A stretch of 12,960 nucleotides of DNA from assembly GCA_029864385.1 (NCBI GenBank), contig JAOTTL010000107.1, forward strand, positions 1 to 12,960, read 5' to 3'. A model generated the notes under the pieces. It did no database searches and was not told the origin of the DNA. It saw nothing but the letters and a program-made list of their open reading frames with translations. Origin of the DNA: SG8-41 sp029864385. GTDB lineage: Bacteria; Pseudomonadota; Gammaproteobacteria; Burkholderiales; SG8-41. Of the stretch, positions 1-7,913 are shown one piece after another (the stretch's first letter is position 1; every line of letters starts with the position of its first letter). The translations under genes and the position numbers were made by a program.

Positions 1-48
1 GTGAGCAAGGGCCACACCGCCAGTTGCTGGAAAATGGGACACATATGA
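1..48 (+). CDS. C-terminal end of an upstream oligopeptide/dipeptide ABC transporter ATPase (partial)
   Basis: Reading frame 1 is open from the first base and ends at TGA (46-48), giving a 15-residue tail, VSKGHTASCWKMGHI. The TGA overlaps the ATG of the next ATPase gene (45-47) as ATGA. The pattern of a Gly-His pair followed a few residues later by Cys and an aromatic residue resembles the end of OppD/DppD-type ATPases, whose C-terminal extension closes with a conserved Cys; the following gene ends in the same way (GHMVACHLY). Paired OppD/OppF genes are usually adjacent in peptide importer operons. The assignment leans mainly on this context, because only 15 codons are visible. Confidence 0.6.
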   Translation: MSKGHTASCWKMGHI

Positions 49-1016
49 CCACGGCACCGGTCCTCCAAGCCGAGAACCTGAAGAAGCATTTTCCCGTCAT
101 CCGGGGCCTGGTGTGGACGAAGGTCGTGGGCTGGGTCCAGGCCGTCGATGGCATCAGCTTCTCGATCCCACAGGGGGAGACGCTCGCCCTCGTGGGCGAG
201 TCCGGCTGCGGCAAGACGACCACCGCCAAGCTCGTGCTGCGTCTGGAAGAACCGACCTCCGGCCACGTGTTCGCCGACGGCAAGGACGTCCACGCCCTTC
301 ACGGCGATGCCCTGAAGGAGTACCGGACGACGGTCCAGGCGGTGTTTCAGGATCCCTGGTCCTCTCTCAGCCCTCGTATGCGCGTGCGGGACATCGTGGC
401 CGAGACGCTGGTGTGCAACCAAACGGTTTCCGACCAGGAGGTGAAGGATCGCGTCAAAGAGGTGCTGGCTTCCGTCGGCCTGCGCCCGCAGCAGGCCAAC
501 CTCTACCCGCATGAGTTCAGCGGCGGGCAGCGCCAACGCATCGCTGTGGCGAGCGCCCTGGTGTCGAAGCCCAAGCTCCTCATCCTGGACGAGCCGGTCT
601 CCGCCCTGGACGTGTCGATCCGGGCGCAGATCATGAACCTGCTGGTCGATCTGCAGCAGCAGTACAACGTGAGTTACCTGCTCATCGCCCACCATCTGGC
701 GACGACCCGCTACATGGCCAACGAGGTCGCGGTCATGTACCTGGGGAAGATCGTCGAGAAGGCCAGGACGCAGGAATTGTTCAGCAATCCGCTGCATCCT
801 TATACGAAAGCCCTCTTCTCGGCCGCCCTGCCGGCCCACCCGGACGACACGCACGACGAGATCATCCTGACGGGAGAAGTCCCGTCTCCCATCAACCCGC
901 CCTCGGGGTGCCGCTTCCATCCCCGTTGCCCCTCCGCCAAGCCCGAATGCTCTCATGTCGTGCCAGTAGAAAAAGAGATCACGCGCGGTCACATGGTGGC
1001 GTGCCACCTGTACTAA
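45..1016 (+). CDS. Oligopeptide/dipeptide ABC transporter ATP-binding protein (OppF/DppF-like)
   Basis: This 323-residue protein is the second ATPase of a peptide-type ABC importer. It hydrolyses ATP on the cytoplasmic face to drive uptake through inner-membrane permeases, which would lie upstream of the window. In order it has a Walker A GESGCGKT at about residues 51-58, the Q-loop FQDP near 101-104, the signature SGGQRQR at 159-165, Walker B LLILDEP at 178-184, the D-loop SALD at 186-189 and the switch His in IAHHL near 216. The C-terminal oligopeptide-transporter extension carries SGCRFHPRCP and further Cys residues (about 289, 295, 302 and 320), as is usual for this subfamily. The ATG at 45 is chosen over an in-frame TTG at 24: it forms an ATGA overlap with the upstream gene and has GGGA five bases before it. 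Length is normal. The substrate (dipeptide, oligopeptide, nickel or other) cannot be told from the ATPase alone. Confidence 0.93.
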   Translation: MTTAPVLQAENLKKHFPVIRGLVWTKVVGWVQAVDGISFSIPQGETLALVGESGCGKTTTAKLVLRLEEPTSGHVFADGKDVHALHGDALKEYRTTVQAVFQDPWSSLSPRMRVRDIVAETLVCNQTVSDQEVKDRVKEVLASVGLRPQQANLYPHEFSGGQRQRIAVASALVSKPKLLILDEPVSALDVSIRAQIMNLLVDLQQQYNVSYLLIAHHLATTRYMANEVAVMYLGKIVEKARTQELFSNPLHPYTKALFSAALPAHPDDTHDEIILTGEVPSPINPPSGCRFHPRCPSAKPECSHVVPVEKEITRGHMVACHLY

Positions 1017-1144
1017 GGCAGAAGTCAGAAGTCAGAAGGATGAAGGGTTTTGATTCGCGTTTGATCGAATCGCGATTAGCCCGGTTCGTCCGCTTCTGAA
1101 TTCATCCTTCATCCCTCATTCTTCATCCTTCCGCGCGCCCGCGC
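1017..1144. repeat. Convergent intergenic region with heptanucleotide repeats in opposite orientation; possible bidirectional terminator
   Basis: This 128-bp gap separates the stop of the ABC ATPase (+) from the stop of the last operon gene (-). Its left side is three tandem 7-mers, CAGAAGT CAGAAGT CAGAAGG (1019-1039), running into ATGAAGGG. Its right side (1101-1132) is a period-7 tract, TTCATCC TTCATCC CTCATTC TTCATCC TTCC, which is the GGATGAA heptad on the opposite strand. The two sides can pair: GAAGGATGAAG (1035-1045) is a perfect 11-bp complement of CTTCATCCTTC (1121-1131), and TCAGAAG (1032-1038) can alternatively pair with CTTCTGA (1093-1099). A smaller hairpin (GATTCG...CGAATC, about 1052-1070) sits in the centre. 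There is no clean poly-T tract, so terminator function is inferred from position and pairing. Confidence 0.6.
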
Positions 1145-3910
1145 TCAACGCCCGCGGCTGCGGCCTGCCGCCAAATAGAGCCGTGCACGCACGGCTGGAT
1201 CGTCGGCGTTCAGATAAACACCATCGCGCAGGGCCGCCAGGTGCCGCGCCCGTTCCCGGGCGATGGTGGCGCTCAGCGCGTCGTACTCCAGCTCCGGCGC
1301 CTCAGCGTCCTTACGCGCGCCGCGCCATCGCGCCCAGCGCGCGCGCCAGGCATCGGGAAGCGCCACCCTGCGCACCGCCACCTCGGCTACCAGAAGTATC
1401 AGGGCCGCCAGGAAGAACGGCCACCAGACCCGCGAGAGCGGACCGGACGCTTGCGGCGCGGGCGCGGTCACGGCGCTCAAGCTGGCGCTGGAAAGCGGGA
1501 GCAGGCGTCCGCCGGTTATGTTGGCGACGTCGCGCAATAATCGGTGATCCACGCCCAGGTCCAGATACTCCGTGGAGTACGGAACCGCCAGTCCAAAGGT
1601 CCTGGGGCCCACCTGCATCTGGCCGTCACGCCCGTTGAACGTGATGTAGTAGCGCCCGGCACGGGGCACCGGAAACTCACCGTGGTAGCGGCCCGGTGCG
1701 ATCTGCTCGAGCTGCACGCGCCGGGTGAGCCGAGACGGGTCTGCCAGGGACGCTTCCAGCTTGAGGCCGTTGATGAAGCGATCGTCTCGGTCCAGCACAT
1801 CCACGCTCATCTCGCCGCGCTGTCCGTGCCACTGGAAGCGGGGCACAAAGGACTCGCTCCCGCTGCGGCGCATGGTCCAGCGGGCCATCTGCGAGACGAA
1901 GCGCCCAAAGGCCGGCCACTGCACCCACTGCCTGCCCCAGCGGCCGGAGAGATCGGACGTGAACGCCACCGCCTTGCCCAGACCGTAGCGCCACGACACC
2001 AGCACGGGATCCTCGCCGCGTCCGGCGAGCAGGACCTGGGCGGCGGGCTTGGCGTAGGTGCGCTGGTAGCCGCCGAGGACCGGAAACGCGTCAGCACCGA
2101 AGCCCGCGATCAGCTCACCCGCATAGGCCCGTCGTGGCCGGATGTCCCCCTCCACCACCAGATCCCGCGTGATCGCCAGGGTTTCGCTCATGAAGATGCG
2201 CGGCACAATTCGGGGATCGTCGGTGTGGTAGAAGCGACCCTTGCCGAGAACAGCGAGTCTCGCCATCAGCTCGCGGTCGGCGTCCACACCCATGGCCACG
2301 GTGGAGATCGTGATGCCGTCGGCGGCGATGCGTGCGCCCAGGGGATCGAAGTTTTTCTCGCCCTCGGTGAGACCATCGGAGAGCACGATCAGGTGCTTCA
2401 CCGTCGCCTGCTCCTGGCGCATGACGCGGTGCGCCTCCTCGAGGGCGAGATAGAGATCGGTACCGCCGCCGGTTTCTAGCTCGCGGAGCTCCTGCGCGAC
2501 GGGCCGGCGCATGCCCACCTCGGTCGGGGGCACCACCCATTCCCGATCGCTGTCGAATGCCAGCACGCCCACGCGGTCGAGCTGTTTCAGCAGGTCGATG
2601 GATGACAGGGCGGCGCGTTTCGCGATGACGAGCTTCTCCTCGCCCCGGGTTGTCGAGCTCATGCTGCCGGAGCGGTCCAGCACGAAGACCACCGACAGGC
2701 TCGGGATCTTGACCTCGGTCTTCACGTTCATGGTCACCGGCAACAGACGTTCCACCGGGGTGCCGTAATAGCCACCGGCGCCGTAGCTCCTGTCGCCACC
2801 GATCTTCACCACGCCGCCTCCCGCATCGCGCACGTAGTACTCGAGCAACTCCATCTTGGCGAGGGACAGATCGAAACCTGAGACGTTGTCCAGGATCACC
2901 AAGTCGTAGTTCACGAGCTCATGCATGTTTGCCGGGAGCGCACTGGCGGGCACTTCGTCCACTGCGATGCCCTGGGCCCTCAGCGCCGCGCTCACGTAAC
3001 GACCGGCTTCGGGCTCGCCCACCGCGTGCAGCACCCTGGGCGCGCCCTGCACCTGCACGAAAGCCTGATAGCGGTTGTTCTCCTGCTCGCTGTCCGCGTC
3101 GCTGTTGATGATGGCCTCGTATTCCTGCAGACCCGGTGTGTCCGCTTGCTCCACGAATGAGTAGACGTTGGCACCCGGTTTGAGGTCGAGCTCGGAGTCG
3201 TGCAGCAGCACGCCGTTGCGCATGATGACGAGGTGGGCGCGGGTGGATTCGTTGCTGTGCACCACCGTCTGCACCTTGAAAGGCTCGTGCACGCGCACCC
3301 GGGACGGAACCGTCACGCCCTGCACGTAGATTTCCTTGCGGGGCGAGGATCTCTCGAGCGCCATAGTGTGGATCTCCACCCCGAGGGAACGCGCCACCGC
3401 GGCCGCCGAGCGCGCATCGCCCAGGTTCTCGCGGCCGTCGCTCACCAGCACGATGCGCCGATGCGCCGCAGCCGGAAACGCACCAACGGCCACCTCGATG
3501 GCGCGGCCGATATCGGTGCCTGCGCGCTCCACGTGAGCCGTGATCTCGCGTACCAGCTCGCTGCCACTGCGCACCAGGGATTCCACCGCTGCGTCGGCGC
3601 CGAACACCACCAGCCCGATGCGTGCTGAGGATTCCCTGTCGCGATTGATGAGATCCAGCGCCTCGGCGATGGACTCCCGGGCGATGCTGCTGGAGAGATC
3701 GAGGGCGAACACCACGTCGGTATGGTGCGACCGGGAGCCGGCGAGCGGGCCCGTGAGTGCGATCACCAGCGCAGCGAGGGCCAGCACCCGCAGGACGCCG
3801 GCGGTCACCTGCCTGAAGTGCGCGCGCCCCGCGCGTCGAAGAGACAGGACGACGAGCAGCACCGGCACCGCGATGAGTGCGAGCCACGCGGGTTGCGCGA
3901 ACTCAGGCAC
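1145..3910 (-). CDS. Membrane-anchored protein with two vWA domains flanking a GATase1-like domain
   Basis: This 921-residue protein is the last gene of the operon. Two hydrophobic segments near the N-terminus (about 7-24 and 38-54) precede a first vWA domain (about 64-190) with an intact metal-ion (MIDAS) motif: D71-x-S73-x-S75, Thr in AGTD near 132, and Asp in SDG near 158. A linker of probable beta-sandwich type follows. A GATase1-like region (about 290-395) has NYDLVILDN and a glycine-rich VKIGGDRSYGAGG but no nucleophile-elbow Cys. A second vWA domain (about 405-570) has D412-x-S414-x-S416, GGGTD near 484 and SDG near 512. A last transmembrane helix lies at about 828-846, before a basic, presumably cytoplasmic tail. 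The bulk is probably periplasmic. The GTG start at 3910 overlaps the preceding gene by 8 bp and has GGGAG eight bases upstream. It resembles large vWA/GATase proteins found beside MoxR genes; it presumably binds partner proteins in a metal-dependent way, but the client is unknown. Confidence 0.85.
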   Translation of the reverse strand: MPEFAQPAWLALIAVPVLLVVLSLRRAGRAHFRQVTAGVLRVLALAALVIALTGPLAGSRSHHTDVVFALDLSSSIARESIAEALDLINRDRESSARIGLVVFGADAAVESLVRSGSELVREITAHVERAGTDIGRAIEVAVGAFPAAAHRRIVLVSDGRENLGDARSAAAVARSLGVEIHTMALERSSPRKEIYVQGVTVPSRVRVHEPFKVQTVVHSNESTRAHLVIMRNGVLLHDSELDLKPGANVYSFVEQADTPGLQEYEAIINSDADSEQENNRYQAFVQVQGAPRVLHAVGEPEAGRYVSAALRAQGIAVDEVPASALPANMHELVNYDLVILDNVSGFDLSLAKMELLEYYVRDAGGGVVKIGGDRSYGAGGYYGTPVERLLPVTMNVKTEVKIPSLSVVFVLDRSGSMSSTTRGEEKLVIAKRAALSSIDLLKQLDRVGVLAFDSDREWVVPPTEVGMRRPVAQELRELETGGGTDLYLALEEAHRVMRQEQATVKHLIVLSDGLTEGEKNFDPLGARIAADGITISTVAMGVDADRELMARLAVLGKGRFYHTDDPRIVPRIFMSETLAITRDLVVEGDIRPRRAYAGELIAGFGADAFPVLGGYQRTYAKPAAQVLLAGRGEDPVLVSWRYGLGKAVAFTSDLSGRWGRQWVQWPAFGRFVSQMARWTMRRSGSESFVPRFQWHGQRGEMSVDVLDRDDRFINGLKLEASLADPSRLTRRVQLEQIAPGRYHGEFPVPRAGRYYITFNGRDGQMQVGPRTFGLAVPYSTEYLDLGVDHRLLRDVANITGGRLLPLSSASLSAVTAPAPQASGPLSRVWWPFFLAALILLVAEVAVRRVALPDAWRARWARWRGARKDAEAPELEYDALSATIARERARHLAALRDGVYLNADDPAVRARLYLAAGRSRGR

Positions 3911-5762
3911 TGCCTCGGCTCCCGGTCCACACGCACCACTCCAGCGCCAGCAACACCAGGGCCAGCACCAGCAGGTGGGGCCAGAGCGGCACCAGTGCCT
4001 GCGCGCCGTTACCCGCAGGTTGTAGTTGCTCGCGTCGCTCGCCGGGTGCCCATCGGCTGTTGACGTCGGATTCCCGCGCGTCGGTGAGGGTCACCGCAAA
4101 GTATCGCGCCACCTCACCAACGGAATATCGATAGATGCCAGTATCAGCGGTGGCGTCGAACAGCAGCGAGCCGCCCTTCACCTCCAGCGTCGTGGCATCA
4201 CCCGATGGCATGCGCATGATCACCCGCGTTTGGATCGAGGGCACCCGGATCGAATGGGTGGAGCCGGCCGCTATGTGGGTGGACACGAAACCGTCACCTC
4301 GCGGGCGAAGCCACTCCAGGCTCTGGCTGAAGAACAGCGGGAAGGCGGCCTGCAGCGGGAAGTTGGACTGGGCGAGATCGAAGCCGAGATAGACCAGTTT
4401 CAAGCCGTCATCGAGCAGCGCGAGCGCCAGGTCTGTTTCCGGAGACCAGAACAGGCGCTGCAGTCCCGGGACCGGCTCGTCGATGACGACGCGCAGGGCA
4501 CGGTCGATGTGAACGGCGGTCAGGTCCACGTCACGCATCAGCGCGCTGGGTCCGCGACCCACGACGTCCGGCTGCGCCACCCGACCCGCGTCGGAGAACG
4601 GCAGGCCCGGCGCCACGGTGTTCACGAGCAGGAAGTTCCCGGGCGGCAGCCTCGGCCCCGCGATGCCATCGAACACGACCACGTCGTGGATGCGGGCCAG
4701 CCGCGCGATATCCTCGGCGGGCGACCACTCGCGCTTGATGAGGTCCAGGTCGGGCAACGCTTCGAGCACGCTCTCCAGGTAGAAGTTGCCCCGGGTAAAC
4801 AAAAGCACGCGCAGCGGATCGCCCGCGTTCACCGCCGCAAAGGCCTGGTTGTCGGCCGCCAGGTCGTCGTCCACGTCGATGCGCCCAACCGCCCGCCCGA
4901 GGGCACGGCCACGGAACGGAAGAACCAGGGTCTGCTCGTTACTCGCCTCGAGTTCGAGTGAACCCCGGTACAGCGCACGGCCGTCCAGGCTCACCGATGC
5001 AGGCACCACCACCGGCGCGTCAGTGTAGTTGCGCACCGTCATCAACACCTGGAAACGGTCGTCGCTCGCCAGCTCCTGGCGGAAGTCGAAGCGGGTGATG
5101 GCCACGTTACGCGCGGGGGCTCCCACGACGCGAAACACCACCTGGGGAGAGCCGGGGTCCACGTCAGGATCGAAGGCGCCATCGGTCAGGAAGTAGATGC
5201 GGCCCTGCTCACGGCCTCGAAGCAGCGAGAGCGCCAACGCCAGGGCTTCGCGTGGCCGACCTGCCTCGTCGCCGGGGCGAAGCTGCGCCAGCACCCGCCG
5301 CAGCGCATCGCGGTCGGCCTCGAAACCAGTCCTGAGCAGGGCCTTGCGCCCGCTGGTCATCACCAGCATGCGCCCCTCCCGGGGCAGGCCGTCCACGATG
5401 TCGGCAGCCTCGGCAAGGGCCTGGTCAAAACGCGTCGTTCCGATTCCCGATCGCGTCTTCATGCTCGCGCTGACGTCGAGCACGAGCACCGTATCGGCGC
5501 CCTCGCTGGCACGGGTCAGCCACTGGGGGCCGGCCAGGGCCAGCCCGAGCACCAGCGCACTCGCCAGCAACAGTAGCAGGCTCAAGTTCCTGAGCAGCCT
5601 GCGCAGCCCGAGTCCGCGCTCGCGGTCCTTCAGCGCTGCCTGCCACAGTGTCGTCGTGGACAGTACCACCCGGCGGCGCCTCGGCCGCAGCAAGTGAAGC
5701 GCAATGAGGAGCGGAATGGCCAGAAGCGACAGCAGGGCCACGGGGTAGGCGAGCTGGATCAC
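3903..5762 (-). CDS. BatA-like vWA-domain membrane protein with GATase1-like region
   Basis: This 619-residue inner-membrane protein opens with the BatA-type N-terminal region. A helix at about 4-23 is followed by LHLLRPRRRRV, then a second helix at about 58-78. A vWA domain follows (about 90-215), with D96-x-S98-x-S100 and Asp in LTDG near 194; the Thr usual in the third MIDAS position is not evident in the corresponding stretch GDEAGRPREAL. The middle has a beta-sandwich-like stretch, then a GATase1-like region (GDPLRVLLFTRGNF... IHDVVVFDG) without a catalytic Cys. A C-terminal helix (LWPHLLVLALVLLALEW) ends the protein. The GTG start at 5762 forms a GTGA overlap with the DUF58 stop and has AGGGGG ten bases upstream. 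The open frame extends 32 codons further, but that part lies inside the DUF58 gene and looks unlike a protein N-terminus. It likely works with the MoxR, DUF58 and double-vWA products as a membrane platform. Confidence 0.86.
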   Translation of the reverse strand: MIQLAYPVALLSLLAIPLLIALHLLRPRRRRVVLSTTTLWQAALKDRERGLGLRRLLRNLSLLLLLASALVLGLALAGPQWLTRASEGADTVLVLDVSASMKTRSGIGTTRFDQALAEAADIVDGLPREGRMLVMTSGRKALLRTGFEADRDALRRVLAQLRPGDEAGRPREALALALSLLRGREQGRIYFLTDGAFDPDVDPGSPQVVFRVVGAPARNVAITRFDFRQELASDDRFQVLMTVRNYTDAPVVVPASVSLDGRALYRGSLELEASNEQTLVLPFRGRALGRAVGRIDVDDDLAADNQAFAAVNAGDPLRVLLFTRGNFYLESVLEALPDLDLIKREWSPAEDIARLARIHDVVVFDGIAGPRLPPGNFLLVNTVAPGLPFSDAGRVAQPDVVGRGPSALMRDVDLTAVHIDRALRVVIDEPVPGLQRLFWSPETDLALALLDDGLKLVYLGFDLAQSNFPLQAAFPLFFSQSLEWLRPRGDGFVSTHIAAGSTHSIRVPSIQTRVIMRMPSGDATTLEVKGGSLLFDATADTGIYRYSVGEVARYFAVTLTDARESDVNSRWAPGERREQLQPAGNGAQALVPLWPHLLVLALVLLALEWCVWTGSRGSA

Positions 5763-6670
5763 CGCAGATGCGCCCCCTGGCGCAGGTACTTGAGCACCAC
5801 GTCCTCGAACGCGATGGCGGTGCTCGCACGCAGGTACTCCACGCCGCGCCGGCGACAAAAGCTCTCCATCTCCTGCAGGAGGAGTTCGAGCCGATGCTGA
5901 TAGAGCCTGCGCAGTTCCGGGTCAACGGTTACTTCCAGTTCGTCCCCGGTTTCCGCATCCACAACACGCAATGCGCCCTCGAGTGGCGGGTCGATTTCCG
6001 ACTCCGCGAGCAGTTGGATCACCACCACGTCGTGACCTCCGTGGCGCAGCGCCTCGATGCCATCCTGGGCTTCCCCCGCGCCCAGCAGGTCGGAGATAAG
6101 GACCACCAGTCCCGGGTTTCGCGTACGCATTGCGAAGGCGCGCAGAGCCGAGTCAAAACGGGTCACCCCGGCGCAGGGCAGGTCGCCGAGGAAAGTGAGC
6201 AGGCGGGCCATGTGGTGCCGCGTCTTGATGGGGGGCAGGGCCGCACCCAGACCCTCGGCGAAGGCGCTCACCCCGACACGATCGAGATTGTGCAGCGCGA
6301 TGTAGGCGAGCGCCGCGGCCAGTCGCCGCGCGTGATCGAACTTCGACGGCTCGCCGAAACCCATGCTGGCGCTGGTGTCCACGATCAGGTGCAGCGTAAC
6401 GTCTTCCTCGGAGGTGTGAAGCTTGAGAAAGAGCTGATCCAGCCGCGAGTAGATGTTCCAGTCGATGTGCCGGAAGTCGTCACCGGGTCGGTAACGCCTG
6501 AAGTCGGAGAATTCGAGCCCTCGCCCACGGTGCGAGGTCGTGTGTTCCCCGCGCAGCAGACCACGGAAGATCTTCCGCGCCAGCAGCTCGAGCCGCTGCA
6601 GCTTGCGCAGGAACTCGTCGTTGAAGACGGGATCGCCGCCGGCGGGTGCGTTGAGCGACTTCATCGCCAT
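5759..6670 (-). CDS. DUF58 domain protein (vWA-like partner of MoxR ATPase)
   Basis: The 303-residue product is a soluble DUF58 protein, a family almost always encoded next to a MoxR ATPase. The family signature is clear at about residues 49-76: GRGLEFSDFRRYRPGDD followed by FRHIDWNIYSR. A vWA-like fold follows, with D98-x-S100-x-S102 in LIVDTSASMGFG, GVTRFD as the likely Thr position and LISDLLG as the later Asp. The start is uncertain. ATG at 6670 and ATG at 6664 (MAMKSLN) are both plausible, but neither has a recognisable Shine-Dalgarno sequence, because an inverted-repeat element (6672-6911) lies directly upstream. The frame stays open through part of that element to a TTG at 6781, which would add 37 residues of non-family sequence; I do not favour it. 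It overlaps the next gene by GTGA. It probably links the AAA+ ATPase to the membrane vWA proteins. Confidence 0.9.
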   Translation of the reverse strand: MAMKSLNAPAGGDPVFNDEFLRKLQRLELLARKIFRGLLRGEHTTSHRGRGLEFSDFRRYRPGDDFRHIDWNIYSRLDQLFLKLHTSEEDVTLHLIVDTSASMGFGEPSKFDHARRLAAALAYIALHNLDRVGVSAFAEGLGAALPPIKTRHHMARLLTFLGDLPCAGVTRFDSALRAFAMRTRNPGLVVLISDLLGAGEAQDGIEALRHGGHDVVVIQLLAESEIDPPLEGALRVVDAETGDELEVTVDPELRRLYQHRLELLLQEMESFCRRRGVEYLRASTAIAFEDVVLKYLRQGAHLR

Positions 6671-6673
6671 TGC

Positions 6674-6761
6674 TAGCAGTGTGTCGGACTTTGGGTTTCG
6701 CGCAGCATCCTGCAGGGCGCCGCCCCCGCGATCTGCAATGCAGGTGGGCGACACACTGCTA
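6674..6761. repeat. Left nested inverted-repeat unit of the element
   Basis: TAGCAGTGTGTCG (6674-6686) and CGACACACTGCTA (6749-6761) are a perfect 13-bp inverted pair enclosing 62 bp. The pair shares its outer arm with the left end of the whole element, so the element appears to be built of two smaller palindromic units instead of being a single one. Confidence 0.65.
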
Positions 6762-6771
6762 TAGGCAAGAA

Positions 6772-6793
6772 CAGGTTGCAAGCAGTCAACCTG
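6772..6793. repeat. Short hairpin in the centre of the element
   Basis: CAGGTTG (6772-6778) and CAACCTG (6787-6793) are perfectly complementary with an 8-base loop. It lies between the two larger inverted-repeat units. No T-run follows on either strand, so there is little to support terminator activity. Confidence 0.5.
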
Positions 6794-6824
6794 ACTGGCT
6801 TATCGGTAGAGAATCTACTCATTA

Positions 6825-6906
6825 CAGCCTGTCGGCTCTGACCTGCCCGGGATCGACGACCCATGCGTTTCCAACGTCCGTTCATGGGACCAAGTCCGAC
6901 AGGCTG
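6825..6906. repeat. Right nested inverted-repeat unit of the element
   Basis: CAGCCTGTCGG (6825-6835) and CCGACAGGCTG (6896-6906) form a perfect 11-bp inverted pair. Inside it CCCATG and CATGGG (about 6860-6890) can pair again. The right arm is also the right end of the whole element. Confidence 0.65.
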
Positions 6907-6911
6907 CTAGC

Positions 6912-7909
<998 letters not shown>

Positions 7910-7913
<4 letters not shown>

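Larger units (their letters stand above)
6672..6911. mobile_element. MITE-like non-coding element with terminal inverted repeats, inserted between moxR-like and DUF58 genes
   Basis: The outer ends GCTAGCAGTGTGTCGGACTT (6672-6691) and AAGTCCGACAGGCTGCTAGC (6892-6911) are inverted repeats matching at 18 of 20 positions. CTAG occurs at both edges (6673-6676 and 6907-6910) and may be a 4-bp target duplication, although as a palindrome it could equally be part of the repeats. The 230 bp between carry no transposase and no convincing gene. The left edge lies two bases from the DUF58 ATG at 6670; the right edge abuts the MoxR stop codon (6912-6914). Removing the element with one CTAG leaves MoxR TGA, seven bases, then the DUF58 ATG, a junction as tight as the rest of the operon. 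I infer a miniature inverted-repeat transposable element; the mobilising family is unknown. Confidence 0.7.

Noticed and set aside
908..1099. 63-codon + strand open frame overlapping the end of the ABC ATPase
   Set aside because: It is out of frame with a well-supported gene, ends inside the repeat region and has no start signal.
1544..2479. Long + strand open frame (311 codons) opposite the double-vWA gene
   Set aside because: The - strand frame encodes clear vWA domains. The antisense frame has His/Arg/Ala/Gly-rich composition with no motif, as expected in GC-rich DNA.
4026..4961. Long + strand open frame (311 codons) opposite the BatA-like gene
   Set aside because: It is an antisense shadow of a gene with recognisable domains and has no family features of its own.
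5763..5858. 32-codon N-terminal extension of the BatA-like protein
   Set aside because: It lies within the DUF58 gene, and a GTG start with a GTGA overlap and AGGGGG upstream fits the operon pattern and the family N-terminus.
5768..6676. Long + strand open frame opposite the DUF58 gene
   Set aside because: The DUF58 signature lies on the - strand; the antisense translation has no recognisable pattern.
6677..6906. Transposase or small gene inside the inverted-repeat element
   Set aside because: No frame in the 230 bp gives a recognisable or well-initiated product; the element appears non-coding.
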